Source: Flavobacterium fluviatile (GTDB lineage: Bacteria; Bacteroidota; Bacteroidia; Flavobacteriales; Flavobacteriaceae). Taken from it: DNA of 64,000 bases. The notes below the pieces were generated by a model, which did not search any database, was not told where the DNA came from, and was given only the letters and a program-made list of their open reading frames with translations. Below, in pieces: positions 7,955 through 16,454 of the stretch (the stretch's first letter is position 1; every line of letters starts with the position of its first letter). The position numbers and the translations under genes were made by a program. The stretch covers positions 119,480-183,479 of the forward strand of contig NZ_JAADZW010000008.1 in the NCBI RefSeq assembly GCF_010645065.1. Direction: 5' to 3'.

Positions 7955-8042
7955 TTTTAGTCCTGCAAGGTTTTAAAAACCTTGTAGGTTTATATTAATA
8001 AAAGACAATACCTACAAGGGTTTAAAAAACCTTGCAGAAGCA
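7955..8042. repeat. Palindromic CCTTGTAGGT-type repeat in the gap before trpA
   Basis: TCCTGCAAGGTTTT followed by AAAACCTTGTAGGTTT, then about 20 bases, then ACCTACAAGGGTTT and AAAACCTTGCAG. The outer and inner segments are complementary, giving a long hairpin with a short interior. It is a third or fourth distinct repeat family within the same operon. Confidence 0.85.
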
Positions 8043-8057
8043 AATAAAAATACTAAA

Positions 8058-8819
8058 ATGAACAGAATAACTCAAAAATTACAAGAAGATAAAAAGATCC
8101 TTTCTATTTATTTTTCTGCAGGATATCCTAACTTAAACGATACCGTTCAGATTATTCAGGATTTAGAAAAAAACGGTGTTGATTTAATCGAAATTGGTTT
8201 GCCTTTCAGTGATCCTCTGGCAGACGGACCAACGATTCAGGGAAGTTCCACTCAGGCACTTCACAACGGAATGACTACAGAGATTTTATTTAATCAACTG
8301 GGCAACATCCGCGAAAGCGTATCAATTCCGTTGATTATTATGGGCTATTTCAACCCGATGTTGCAATACGGTGTAGAAGCTTTTTGCCAGAAATGTGCAG
8401 AAATTGGTATAGACGGTTTAATTATTCCGGATCTTCCGGTTGATGTTTATGCCGAAAAATACAAAGCCATTTTCGAAAAATACGGTTTGATCAATGTGTT
8501 TTTAATTACACCACAAACCTCAGACGAACGTATCCGTTTTATCGACAGTGTTTCTAACGGATTTATTTATATGGTAAGTTCAGCAAGTGTTACAGGTTCT
8601 CAGGCTGGTTTTGGAAATACTCAGGAAACGTATTTCGAAAGAATTGCAAACTTAAATCTGAAAAACCCTCAAATCGTTGGCTTCGGAATTTCAAACAAAG
8701 AAACTTTCAGCCAGGCTACCAAATATGCAAAAGGAGCGATTATTGGAAGTGCTTTTATTAAACATTTAAGCGAAAGCGGAAGCGGGAAAATTGAAGAATT
8801 TATTGGAGGAATTCGATAA
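8058..8819 (+). CDS. trpA: Tryptophan synthase alpha chain
   Basis: Cleaves indole-3-glycerol phosphate to indole, which is channelled to TrpB. 253 residues, TIM barrel. Visible: YFSAGYPNLNDT at the N-terminus, IEIGLPFSDPLADGPTIQ carrying the catalytic Glu and Asp, IIMGYFNPMLQYG, GLIIPDLP, ITPQTSDERI, and the phosphate site VGFGISNKETF with GAIIGSAFIKHL. It is the last biosynthetic gene of the cluster, with a lipoprotein reading frame starting 10 bases downstream. Confidence 0.96.
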   Translation: MNRITQKLQEDKKILSIYFSAGYPNLNDTVQIIQDLEKNGVDLIEIGLPFSDPLADGPTIQGSSTQALHNGMTTEILFNQLGNIRESVSIPLIIMGYFNPMLQYGVEAFCQKCAEIGIDGLIIPDLPVDVYAEKYKAIFEKYGLINVFLITPQTSDERIRFIDSVSNGFIYMVSSASVTGSQAGFGNTQETYFERIANLNLKNPQIVGFGISNKETFSQATKYAKGAIIGSAFIKHLSESGSGKIEEFIGGIR

Positions 8820-8829
8820 ATAGATTTAA

Positions 8830-9185
8830 ATGAAAGTTGCAAAATATTCAGCAGCAATAATTCTTCTTATTTCAATAATTTCATGTCAAAAAATCCAAAC
8901 CGAAAAACTTATCGGAAGTTGGAAGATGAAGGATTTAGTAAATACGACTGGAAAACTATAGAAGACAAAACGACTTTTACAAAAGATAGTTTATTGATTT
9001 TTGAATTAATATCGAATGGAAAAATTATTGATAAAGAAGTTGCTAATTATAGTTTAAAAAACAATACAATTACTGTAAAATTTAAGAATCAAAATCCATA
9101 CGATTTTAAGGTCTTAAAACTGAATAATTCAGAAATGGAATTATTAAATATAAAAGAAAAAAGAGCTTTTAGGTATGTAAAATAG
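8830..9185 (+). pseudogene. Lipocalin-like lipoprotein with a frameshift
   Basis: From ATG 8830 the frame encodes a lipoprotein signal peptide (MKVAKYSAAIILLISIISC), then KLIGSWKMKDLVNTTGK, and stops at TAG 8959-8961 after 43 residues. The continuation (IEDKTTFTKDSLLIF to ...KRAFRYVK) is read in a different frame ending at 9185. The two join naturally at the A-run 8952-8955 if one A is missing; slipping one base back on AAA also restores the frame. A frame opening at ATG 8883 is open but starts inside the wrong-frame overlap. It is therefore a broken gene, a sequencing or assembly slip, or rarely a -1 frameshift product. The protein resembles the lipocalin-like lipoprotein at 1971. Confidence 0.78.
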
Positions 9186-9202
9186 ATATTAGAAATCTAA
9201 TT

Positions 9203-9303
9203 TGTCATTTCGACGAAGGAGAAATCTTCGTTGCAAAATCGACAAAGATTGGATTTCACTTTACGGAGCTACTTGTGGAGATTTCTCCTTCGTCGAAATG
9301 ACA
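9203..9303. repeat. 25-bp perfect inverted repeat (GTCATTTCGACGAAGGAG family)
   Basis: Arms 9203-9227 and 9279-9303 are perfectly complementary over 25 bases and read TGTCATTTCGACGAAGGAGA inward. The 51-base interior contains no gene. Elements beginning GTCATTTCGACGAAGGAG are recognised as recurrent intergenic repeats in flavobacterial genomes (from memory). It lies between the end of the trp region and its terminator. Confidence 0.93.
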
Positions 9304-9317
9304 AGATTGCGAAAAGA

Positions 9318-9350
9318 GCCTGAAAATAGAGTTTTCAGGCTTTTTTATTT
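9318..9350 (+). terminator. Rho-independent terminator closing the trp operon region
   Basis: A 9-bp perfect stem GCCTGAAAA (9318-9326) with TTTTCAGGC (9332-9340), a 5-base loop and the tail TTTTTTATTTT. Confidence 0.9.
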
Positions 9351-9421
9351 TAACTAATTAAAGCACTATTAACATAAATTATCGAAACCGTTTTATGTTA
9401 ATATTAAGTTAAAACAAAATC

Positions 9422-9457
9422 AAACAAGTGTTTAAATTAAACAAGTGTTTAATTTTG
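9422..9457 (+). promoter_or_regulatory. Promoter and paired operator-like sites of the efflux operon
   Basis: The 12-mer AAACAAGTGTTT occurs twice (9422-9433 and 9439-9450), 17 bases start to start. Each is a near-palindrome, TTAAAC-AAGT-GTTTAA in the second copy. The -7 type box TAATTTTG (9450-9457) overlaps the second copy. This is the layout expected for autorepression by the TetR protein encoded 23 bases downstream, but no binding data are available. Confidence 0.72.
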
Positions 9458-9480
9458 CATTCGATTACAAAACAAATTCC

Positions 9481-10110
9481 ATGTCGAACATCCAATTAAA
9501 CGATAAAAAAATTCAGATTCTGGAAGTGGCTGAAAAGCTATTTTCTGAAAAAGGATTTGAAGGCACCTCAATTCGGGATATCTCCAAGATCGCAAAAATT
9601 AATGTGGCAATGATTTCGTATTATTTTGGCTCAAAAGACCGTCTTCTGGAAGCACTGATTATTTACAAAACTTCTGATTTAAAATTAAAACTTGAAAATT
9701 TACTACAAGAAAATATCGATCCCCTCGAGAAAATCAATAAATTAATTGAAATTTACATTACCCGAATTAATTGTAACAAAGGAATTTTCAGGGTGTTACA
9801 TTTTGAACTCAATTCAAAAGAGAGAGAGAAAAGCATGACCGCCTTTACAGAGCTAAAAAAGGGAAATTTAAAATCTGTTGAAAGTATTATTTCCCAGGGT
9901 CAGGCAAAAGGCGTTTTTCGAAAAGACGTTATCATTCCGCTTATCACCCCTACAATAATCGGAACTTTTTTTCATTTTCATATGAACAAACCTTTCTTCG
10001 TTGAATTACTGAATTTAAATACCGAAGAATTATATGATAATTACATCACAACAACTCTTAAAAAGCACATTCAACAAACTATAAAAGCACTACTTGTTTA
10101 TGAAAATTAG
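9481..10110 (+). CDS. TetR/AcrR family transcriptional regulator
   Basis: Helix-turn-helix repressor of about 209 residues from ATG 9481 (MSNIQLNDKK). An upstream in-frame GTG at 9445 lies inside the operator and -7 box and is rejected as the start. The N-terminal DNA-binding domain is clear: ILEVAEKLFSEKGFEGTSIRDISKIAKIN, then MISYYFGSKDRLLEAL. The C-terminal ligand-binding part is helical and not family-diagnostic. The gene is first in a four-gene efflux operon and overlaps the start of the TolC-like gene by 11 bases, so it likely represses its own operon until a drug-like ligand binds. Confidence 0.93.
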   Translation: MSNIQLNDKKIQILEVAEKLFSEKGFEGTSIRDISKIAKINVAMISYYFGSKDRLLEALIIYKTSDLKLKLENLLQENIDPLEKINKLIEIYITRINCNKGIFRVLHFELNSKEREKSMTAFTELKKGNLKSVESIISQGQAKGVFRKDVIIPLITPTIIGTFFHFHMNKPFFVELLNLNTEELYDNYITTTLKKHIQQTIKALLVYEN

Positions 10111-11422
10111 TCAATTAATGCTCTTTGGAGTTTTCTTTATCGGAATATCTTCAACAGAAGCACAACAAAAAACAAGTTTAACCTTGGATGAAGCCGTGAA
10201 AATGGCTTGGGAAAAAAGTAACGAAGTTACGCTTGCCAACACTAAGGTAAACACAAAAAAATACGAATTGCAGTCGGTTAAGAATAACCAATATCCGGAC
10301 CTGAAAGTTTCCGGGCAATACCAGCGTTTAGGAAAAGCTTCGATCGACCTTCATAATCATCAGGCAAGCTCTGAGTCAATGGCTTCTCCAGACCGCGCTT
10401 TGTTAGGAATGGCAAATCTTAGTCTGCCAATTTTCTCCGGATTTAAAATTCAAAGCAGTATTGATACTTACGAAAGTTTATACGAAGCAGAAACTGCAAA
10501 TGCAGCTAAAACGAAAGAAGATGTTGCACTTCGTGTAATTAACTATTATACTGCATTATACAAAGCACAAAAAACATTAGATCTCTTAAACGAAAACCAG
10601 AAACAGGCGAAACAGCGTGTAACAGATTTTACAGAATTAGAAAAAAACGGAATCATTCCGAGAAATGATTTATTGAAAGCGCAATTATTAGTTTCAAAAA
10701 CGCAATTATCTATTGATGAAGCGAATAACAACATCAATAACATCAATTTCTATTTAACGACATTGCTTAAATTAGACCCCTCGGTAAAACTTGAGGTCAA
10801 TGAGGAGGATTTCTTTAATTTAAAAACAAGCAATGCCCCAACATCTGACGCATTGGCTTTAGAAAACAGAAAAGACTTAGAAGCAATTCGTATGCAGTCA
10901 AAGGCAAGTGAGGCAAACATTAGAGTTGCAAAAGCGGGTTATTATCCTTCTTTAGCCTTATTGGGAGGTTACACAGCTTTTGATCTTAAAGATTTCATTA
11001 CTGTAAAATATGCCATGAATTTTGGCGTTGGCCTGTCTTATGATTTATCGGGAATTCTAAAAAACAACTCTCACGTAAAAGAAGCTGAAAGCAAGGCACT
11101 TGAAGTAAAAAATTCTGAAGCACTTTTGACTGATCGCATCAAAGTTGAAGTTCAAAAATCTATTGAAGATTATGACTTAGCCATCAACCAAAGTGTGGTT
11201 TATGATGAAGCTTTACAGCAGGCAACTGAAAACTACCGGCTAGTAAAAGATAAATTTGATAATGGTTTATCCGACACTAATGATTTGGTAGAGGCAGATG
11301 TTGAAAATCTTAGTGCTAAAATCAATACTGCTTTATCAAAAGCAACTATTATTCAAAAATATTACGAACTGCTTTCAGTATCAGGACAATTATCTCAATC
11401 ATTCAATCTTTCTAAAATATAA
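10100..11422 (+). CDS. TolC family outer membrane efflux protein
   Basis: Outer-membrane channel of a tripartite exporter. Start ATG 10100 is preferred over the TTG at 10094 because it begins a proper signal peptide (MKISQLMLFGVFF, ending ...STEAQQ). The remaining roughly 420 residues are two OEP-type repeats with long amphipathic helices, for example LTLDEAVKMAWEKSNEV at the N-terminus and a second EALQQATENYRLVKDKFDNGL block near the C-terminus. It overlaps tetR and is followed 12 bases later by the periplasmic adaptor gene. Substrate range cannot be read from sequence. Confidence 0.92.
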   Translation: MKISQLMLFGVFFIGISSTEAQQKTSLTLDEAVKMAWEKSNEVTLANTKVNTKKYELQSVKNNQYPDLKVSGQYQRLGKASIDLHNHQASSESMASPDRALLGMANLSLPIFSGFKIQSSIDTYESLYEAETANAAKTKEDVALRVINYYTALYKAQKTLDLLNENQKQAKQRVTDFTELEKNGIIPRNDLLKAQLLVSKTQLSIDEANNNINNINFYLTTLLKLDPSVKLEVNEEDFFNLKTSNAPTSDALALENRKDLEAIRMQSKASEANIRVAKAGYYPSLALLGGYTAFDLKDFITVKYAMNFGVGLSYDLSGILKNNSHVKEAESKALEVKNSEALLTDRIKVEVQKSIEDYDLAINQSVVYDEALQQATENYRLVKDKFDNGLSDTNDLVEADVENLSAKINTALSKATIIQKYYELLSVSGQLSQSFNLSKI

Positions 11423-11434
11423 TCGCTCGCTCTC

Positions 11435-12514
11435 ATGGAAAAGAAAAAGACAAATAAAAAATTCATCATCATACTAACTGTTTTGATTCTGGTAGGGGGA
11501 ACTTACGGAATTTCAAAATACTTACATTCACAGGCTCATGAAGAAACAGATGATGCACAGATAGAGAAAAAAATGAATCCGATTATTCCGCGAGTATCAG
11601 GATACATTAGTAAAGTGTATGTAAAAGATAATGATTTTGTAAAAAAAGGAGATACTTTATTTACAATTGACAAAAGAGATTATCAGTTGAAAATTGATGA
11701 AGCACAAGCCGCTTTGTTAGGAGCTGAAGGTCAGTACGAAGCTGCAAAAGCGGATATTGGAAGTGCATACGCAAGCATCAGTGTTTCTGATGCAAATATG
11801 AAATCTGCCAGCGGTTCTATCGAAAGTGCAAAAATCAGACTCAGACAATTGACAAACGATTACAACCGTTACAATAATTTATATAAAACTCATACTATTA
11901 CGAAACAACAATACGAGCAGGCATTAACAGCAAAAGAAGAAGCCGAAAATCAGGTTCGCGTTTTAGAGCAGCAGCAAAAAGCAAGTTCTTACCAAAAATC
12001 GGTTATCCAGTCAAAATCTAAAGTTTCTGACAAACAAACAGAAGTTGCTGCTGCCAATATCAAAAAAGCACAAACCATGCTTGAGGTAGCTAAACTGAAC
12101 CTTACTTACACCGTGGTAACTGCTGCAATTGACGGTCAGGTTTCTAAAGTTGATATTCAGCCGGGACAACTGGTTCAGCCTGGTCAGTCCTTATTTTATA
12201 TTATCAATAACAACGAAGCCTGGGTTGTTGCAAACTTCAAAGAAACGCAATTGAATAAAATGGTTGTGGGTCAGAAAGTAAGCTTAAAAGTTGATGCTTA
12301 TCCAAACTATGAATTTAAAGGTACTATAACTTCTTTCTCTCCTGCTACAGGATCCCGCTTTTCTTTATTACCACCTGACAATGCAACAGGAAACTTCGTA
12401 AAAACGATTCAGAGATTACCGGTAAAAATTAGTTTAGATCCTTCAAACGATCCGGAAAAAGTAAAATTATTGAGACCGGGAATGAATGTTGATGTAGATG
12501 TACATTTGAAATAA
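11435..12514 (+). CDS. HlyD/EmrA-type periplasmic adaptor
   Basis: 359 residues: a single N-terminal membrane anchor (about 9-28), then the biotinyl-lipoyl half-motif NPIIPRVSGYISKVYVKDNDFVKKGDTL, a long alpha-helical hairpin rich in Ala, Gln and Lys (about 85-210), the second lipoyl half TYTVVTAAIDGQVSKVDIQPGQLV, and a beta-barrel domain with AWVVANFKETQL. The order is that of EmrA-like adaptors that link a DHA2 MFS pump to TolC. The pump gene starts 5 bases downstream. Confidence 0.94.
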   Translation: MEKKKTNKKFIIILTVLILVGGTYGISKYLHSQAHEETDDAQIEKKMNPIIPRVSGYISKVYVKDNDFVKKGDTLFTIDKRDYQLKIDEAQAALLGAEGQYEAAKADIGSAYASISVSDANMKSASGSIESAKIRLRQLTNDYNRYNNLYKTHTITKQQYEQALTAKEEAENQVRVLEQQQKASSYQKSVIQSKSKVSDKQTEVAAANIKKAQTMLEVAKLNLTYTVVTAAIDGQVSKVDIQPGQLVQPGQSLFYIINNNEAWVVANFKETQLNKMVVGQKVSLKVDAYPNYEFKGTITSFSPATGSRFSLLPPDNATGNFVKTIQRLPVKISLDPSNDPEKVKLLRPGMNVDVDVHLK

Positions 12515-12519
12515 AATAA

Positions 12520-14109
12520 ATGGCAGCAGCAGTACAAGCAGACGACGATTTAGTAGAATATGGCTACAGACGTGTCATCATTACGATTACGGCAGTACTT
12601 TGTGCATTGCTGGAAATCGTAGATACCACGATTGTAAACGTAGCATTAACGCACATGCGGGGAAGCCTTGGTGCTACCTTAACCGATGTGGCGTGGGTAA
12701 TTACAGCATACGCAATTGCGAATGTGATTGTAATTCCGATGACGAGCTGGCTTTCACAGCAATTTGGCAGGCGTAATTATTTTGTGGCCTCCATTATAAT
12801 ATTTACTGTTTGTTCTTTTTTATGCGGAAATGCCACCAATATATGGGAACTTGTTGCTTTCCGTTTCGTACAGGGTATGGGTGGAGGCGCTTTGCTGGTA
12901 ACGGCACAAACCATTATTACCGAAAGTTATCCGGTTGCAAAACGCGGAATGGCACAGGCTATTTACGGAATGGGCGTAATTGTTGGACCAACCCTGGGAC
13001 CGCCTTTGGGAGGATATTTAGTAGATACTTATTCCTGGCCTTATATTTTTTATATTAATATTCCTCTGGGAATTATTGCTACCATTTTGGCGATTAGTTT
13101 TGTGAGAAGTCCAAAATACGGCGAAAAATTAAAAGCCAATCAGGTGGACTGGTGGGGAATTATATTACTAACCGCATTTATCGGATCGTTACAATTCGTA
13201 TTAGAGCACGGTCAGCAGGACGACTGGTTTAACGACTCTCTAATTATTACTTTGAGCGTTGTTTCAGTTCTCGGCTTAATATTATTCATCTGGAGAGAGC
13301 TGACATACGAACATCCAATTGTAAACTTAAGTGTTTTAAAAGATGGAAATTTAAGAATCGGAACCGTAATGTGTTTTATTCTTGGTTTTGGTTTGTACGG
13401 ATCGACATTAATTATTCCGATTTATACTCAGTCAATTCTAGGATGGACAGCGATGGATGCCGGATTATTATTGATTCCGGGATCGATTACAACAGCGATT
13501 ATGATGCCCTTTGTTGGTAATATGATTCAGAAAGGAGTCCCTCAGGGGTATATGGTTGGAGTTGGATTTTTAATTTTCTTTTTCTTTACGCTCTTAATGC
13601 ATAACCGAATGACGCCTGATACGGGAGCAGAACATTTATTCTGGCCGTTGATTTTAAGGGGAATCGGATTAGGATTGCTTTTCGTTCCAATTACCACGCT
13701 TTCGCTTTCGACCTTAAAAGGCAAACAAATAGGTGAAGGAGCAGCTTTTACCGGAATGATGCGTCAGTTGGGAGGTTCATTTGGAATTGCCATCATTACA
13801 ACGTTCATAACAAGATTAAGTCAGGAACACAGGGTTAATTTGCTTACAAACTTAGATCCGGCAAAATATGATGTTCAACAACGCCTTACAGGGATGCAGC
13901 ACGCATTTATGGCAAAAGGATTTACAGCAGACGAAGCCTTAAAAAAAGCCTATCAGGCTATAGATCTTTCAGTAATGAAGCAAAGTACTGTAATGTCTTA
14001 TATGGATATTTTTCTTTATTTAGGAGTTATGTTTTTATGTTGCATACCGATTATTCTCTTTATCAAAAAAGGGAAGAACAAAATTAATGCAGCCGACGCA
14101 ATGCATTAA
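12520..14109 (+). CDS. DHA2-family MFS multidrug transporter (EmrB-like)
   Basis: 529 residues with about 14 hydrophobic membrane segments. Family marks: the first helix with VDTTIVNVALTHM (motif D1-like), WVITAYAIANVIVIP, the loop 2-3 motif SQQFGRRNYF, and motif C VGPTLGPPLGGYLVD in TM5. Proton-coupled drug export across the inner membrane through the HlyD and TolC partners encoded just upstream is the expected role. It is the last gene of the operon, followed by a strong terminator. Confidence 0.95.
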   Translation: MAAAVQADDDLVEYGYRRVIITITAVLCALLEIVDTTIVNVALTHMRGSLGATLTDVAWVITAYAIANVIVIPMTSWLSQQFGRRNYFVASIIIFTVCSFLCGNATNIWELVAFRFVQGMGGGALLVTAQTIITESYPVAKRGMAQAIYGMGVIVGPTLGPPLGGYLVDTYSWPYIFYINIPLGIIATILAISFVRSPKYGEKLKANQVDWWGIILLTAFIGSLQFVLEHGQQDDWFNDSLIITLSVVSVLGLILFIWRELTYEHPIVNLSVLKDGNLRIGTVMCFILGFGLYGSTLIIPIYTQSILGWTAMDAGLLLIPGSITTAIMMPFVGNMIQKGVPQGYMVGVGFLIFFFFTLLMHNRMTPDTGAEHLFWPLILRGIGLGLLFVPITTLSLSTLKGKQIGEGAAFTGMMRQLGGSFGIAIITTFITRLSQEHRVNLLTNLDPAKYDVQQRLTGMQHAFMAKGFTADEALKKAYQAIDLSVMKQSTVMSYMDIFLYLGVMFLCCIPIILFIKKGKNKINAADAMH

Positions 14110-14138
14110 TGCTAATAATAATAATTTTATAATACAGA

Positions 14139-14176
14139 AACGCCGAATTCTTAATTGAATTCGGCGTTGTTTTTTA
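14139..14176 (+). terminator. Terminator of the efflux operon
   Basis: A 12-bp perfect stem, AACGCCGAATTC (14139-14150) with GAATTCGGCGTT (14157-14168), a 6-base loop and a T-rich tail. Confidence 0.93.
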
Positions 14177-14262
14177 CTTGCATTTATTATGCTAAAAAAA
14201 CAGGGATTGAAATCCATGCCTACAATATATTCCAAGTCTCCGACTCTTTTTTAACCGTTCTC

Positions 14263-14361
14263 GCACTACAAGCAGTTAAACCTAATCCTGGAATTAGCCA
14301 AATCATTAAATATAAAATCATATTTAAACCAAATTGCTTGTACCTTGGTTAGGTGTAGTGC
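14263..14361. repeat. 99-base imperfect inverted repeat, attC-like, beside the SDR gene
   Basis: GCACTACA (14263-14270) pairs with TGTAGTGC (14354-14361). Further inside are ACAAGCA with TGCTTGT and CCTAA with TTAGG, and a central AAATAT...ATATTT hairpin. On the minus strand, downstream of the SDR stop, ACCTAAC fits the RYYYAAC core of integron attC sites; the opposite end shows GTTAAAA, one base away from GTTRRRY. Size (about 100 bases) and imperfect folding suit attC, but no integrase is present in the window. The adjacent bases at 14198-14225 carry a GATTGAAATCC/CCTACAAT fragment of the dispersed repeats seen at 20801. Confidence 0.5.
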
Positions 14362-14375
14362 ATTCTTGTTCACTG

Positions 14376-15200
14376 TTAATATACTACACTTTCAGCAATG
14401 TCTTTGTATGAGTTGAGGTCTTTTTGAACGCTCTCCACCTTTGCAGTTAAGGAAGCAATTGCAATTTTTCCTAACGGAAGTCGCAATGGTGGCGTGTCAA
14501 GTCTTGTAATACCAATAATTGCTTGTGATGCTTTTATGGGGTCTCCTTCTTGTTTGCCGTCGATAGCTTTAATTTTCTCTCTGAAAATTCCTGCTGTCGT
14601 ATTGTAATCAGCAATAGTGTATTTTGTAAGTTTGAAACTGCTACCTGCAAAGCTGGTTCGGAAAGGTCCCGGTTCTACAATTGTTAACTTAATTCCTAAC
14701 GGAGCAACTTCTTCTGCCAATGCTTCACTAAAACCTTCTAATGCAAACTTGCTTGCGTTGTAAATACCAAAACCTGCAAAGGCCTTAAAGCCACCGTGAG
14801 AAGAAATTTGAATAATGTGTCCGCTTTTTTGTTGTCTGAAAATTGGCAAAAAAGATTGAGTTAAATTCAAAGTCCCAAAAAAGTTGGCTTCAAAAATAGC
14901 TTTTGTTTCTTCGGCGCTTATTTCTTCAATAGCACCCGCAAGTCCGTAACCTGCATTGTTTACAAGGACATCAATTTGTCCAAATTTGTCGGTAACAAGT
15001 TTTACTGCTCTTCTAATTTCGTTGGGTTTGCTAATATCTAAAGTCAAGGCAAATGCTTTGTCTTTGTATTTGATATTATAAGTGTCTGTTTGCGATTGAT
15101 TGCGAAATGTGCCAATGACAAAATCCCCTTGTTCAATAACGGTTTGAGCAAGTGCTTTGCCAAAACCGCTTGAAATTCCTGTAATAAACCAAATTTTCAT
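14376..15200 (-). CDS. Short-chain dehydrogenase/reductase (SDR) family oxidoreductase
   Basis: 274 residues of the classical SDR type. The Rossmann glycine motif TGISSGFGKALA lies at the N-terminus, the NNAG motif in VLVNNAGYGLAG, the catalytic Ser in IIQISSHGG, and the Tyr/Lys pair in YNASKFALEG. It is an NAD(P)-dependent oxidoreductase whose substrate is unknown; the sequence resembles those annotated as oxidoreductases or SDR family with PGPFRTSF in the substrate loop. It is the last gene of a leftward trio with an AhpD-like protein (16 bases upstream) and a Crp/Fnr regulator. Confidence 0.92.
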   Translation of the reverse strand: MKIWFITGISSGFGKALAQTVIEQGDFVIGTFRNQSQTDTYNIKYKDKAFALTLDISKPNEIRRAVKLVTDKFGQIDVLVNNAGYGLAGAIEEISAEETKAIFEANFFGTLNLTQSFLPIFRQQKSGHIIQISSHGGFKAFAGFGIYNASKFALEGFSEALAEEVAPLGIKLTIVEPGPFRTSFAGSSFKLTKYTIADYNTTAGIFREKIKAIDGKQEGDPIKASQAIIGITRLDTPPLRLPLGKIAIASLTAKVESVQKDLNSYKDIAESVVY

Positions 15201-15216
15201 TAAAATGTCTTTTTAA

Positions 15217-15765
15217 TTAAAGTTCTGGAGCCAAAGGAAAATCAATCTCAAAACGGGTCAGGTTGTGGAGGTAATTGCTTATTATTTTATCGCCTATTAC
15301 CACTACCACGTCAATCATATTTGCTTCGTCATATCCTGCTGTAAAAAATGCTGCTTTGCTTTCTTCGGTTGCTCTGCCACGGTTTTCAACTGTCGATGCT
15401 GTGAATTTTGCCAATGCGTCTAACTTGCTGTCAAATGATGCCGAACCTTTGCGGATTTCTATGATTTGCTCGTCTGTAAATCCATTCATTTTGCCTAATG
15501 CTGTATGTGCAGACTGGCAATAGTGGCAGCCGTTAATTTGACTGGTTACTAAGTTAATTACTTCCCTTTCTTTTGTTTTCAAAGTGCTTTTGCGATTTTG
15601 CAAAGTCAGATAGTCGCCTAATGCAGTTTCATTTTTTGCATAGTAGGCATAAAGATTTGGAATAAAACCCAAACCTTTTTGCAGGTTATCAAAAATACCT
15701 TGATTGTTTGCAGATACTTCTGCTCTTGTTGGAACTGAAAAAGTTCTTTTTTCCAATGTTGACAT
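15217..15765 (-). CDS. Carboxymuconolactone decarboxylase (AhpD-like) family protein
   Basis: 182 residues. The diagnostic CxxC active site is present in INGCHYCQSAHTALGK, the peroxidase-related pattern of AhpD-type members, preceded by LKTKEREVINLVTSQ. Such proteins act as small all-helical alkylhydroperoxidase-like enzymes or in aromatic compound metabolism; the actual reaction here is not known. The gene lies between the regulator (start of transcription side) and the SDR gene, 16 bases from the latter. Together they suggest a redox or xenobiotic stress cassette under Crp/Fnr control. Confidence 0.9.
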   Translation of the reverse strand: MSTLEKRTFSVPTRAEVSANNQGIFDNLQKGLGFIPNLYAYYAKNETALGDYLTLQNRKSTLKTKEREVINLVTSQINGCHYCQSAHTALGKMNGFTDEQIIEIRKGSASFDSKLDALAKFTASTVENRGRATEESKAAFFTAGYDEANMIDVVVVIGDKIISNYLHNLTRFEIDFPLAPEL

Positions 15766-15869
15766 TTTACTTTATTTTAAATTGTTGTTTGTCATTATTG
15801 ACGATGCAAAAATGATGCAGCATACAACTATTAAAAATGAAGTAGTTTAAGAAATTCGGTTGATGTAGT

Positions 15870-16454
15870 TCAACTTTTTTTTGTAACCCTTTTGTTTCGT
15901 ATTCGGGACAGGAATTCGGTTGTCATTCCTAAAAAGGAAGCCAAAGCATATTGAGGAACTCTCTGAACGATTTGCGGATATTTTGAAACATAATTTTCGT
16001 ATCGTTCTTCCGCGGTATGGATAAGATTTGATATTATTCTACGTTGCTGAAAAGCAAGCCCGCGTTCTGCAATTATCCTAAAAAAGGTTTCAAACTTGTG
16101 ATTTTGTCTTTTAAGTTCTTGTTCTGTTTCGTAGTCAATTTGCAAAATGACACTGTCTTCGAGTGCTACTACAAACATTGTCGCTGGCTGTTGAAAAATG
16201 TAACTGTTGTAGTCTGTAATCCACCAATCGTCTATAGCAAAATTAATGGTGTGATCTTGTCCTCCGTCTCCCACAACAAAAGCTCTAAATGCACCTTTGT
16301 AAACATAGTTTCTGTGTTTTGTTGTAAAGTTTGGCTGAACAATGAATTGTCGCTTTTTGATTTTTACTTCTTTAAAGCAATGACCAATCTGCTGTCTTTC
16401 ATCGTCAGTCAGTTTTACAAACTTTTCCACATATTCAATTATTTTTTCTGTCAT
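15870..16454 (-). CDS. Crp/Fnr family transcriptional regulator
   Basis: 194 residues: a cyclic-nucleotide-binding-like beta roll (about 25-120, with KRQFIVQPNFTTKHRNYVYKG-type strands and DHTINFAIDDWW), then a short helical link and a C-terminal HTH region RVPQYALASFLGMTTEFLSRIRNK. No iron-sulphur cysteine cluster of Fnr type is evident, and the cAMP-binding arginine is not clear, so the ligand is unknown. Bacteroidetes have many such divergent members. It reads leftward toward the AhpD-like and SDR genes, about 105 bases from the former, and is the likely regulator of that trio. Confidence 0.9.
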   Translation of the reverse strand: MTEKIIEYVEKFVKLTDDERQQIGHCFKEVKIKKRQFIVQPNFTTKHRNYVYKGAFRAFVVGDGGQDHTINFAIDDWWITDYNSYIFQQPATMFVVALEDSVILQIDYETEQELKRQNHKFETFFRIIAERGLAFQQRRIISNLIHTAEERYENYVSKYPQIVQRVPQYALASFLGMTTEFLSRIRNKRVTKKS

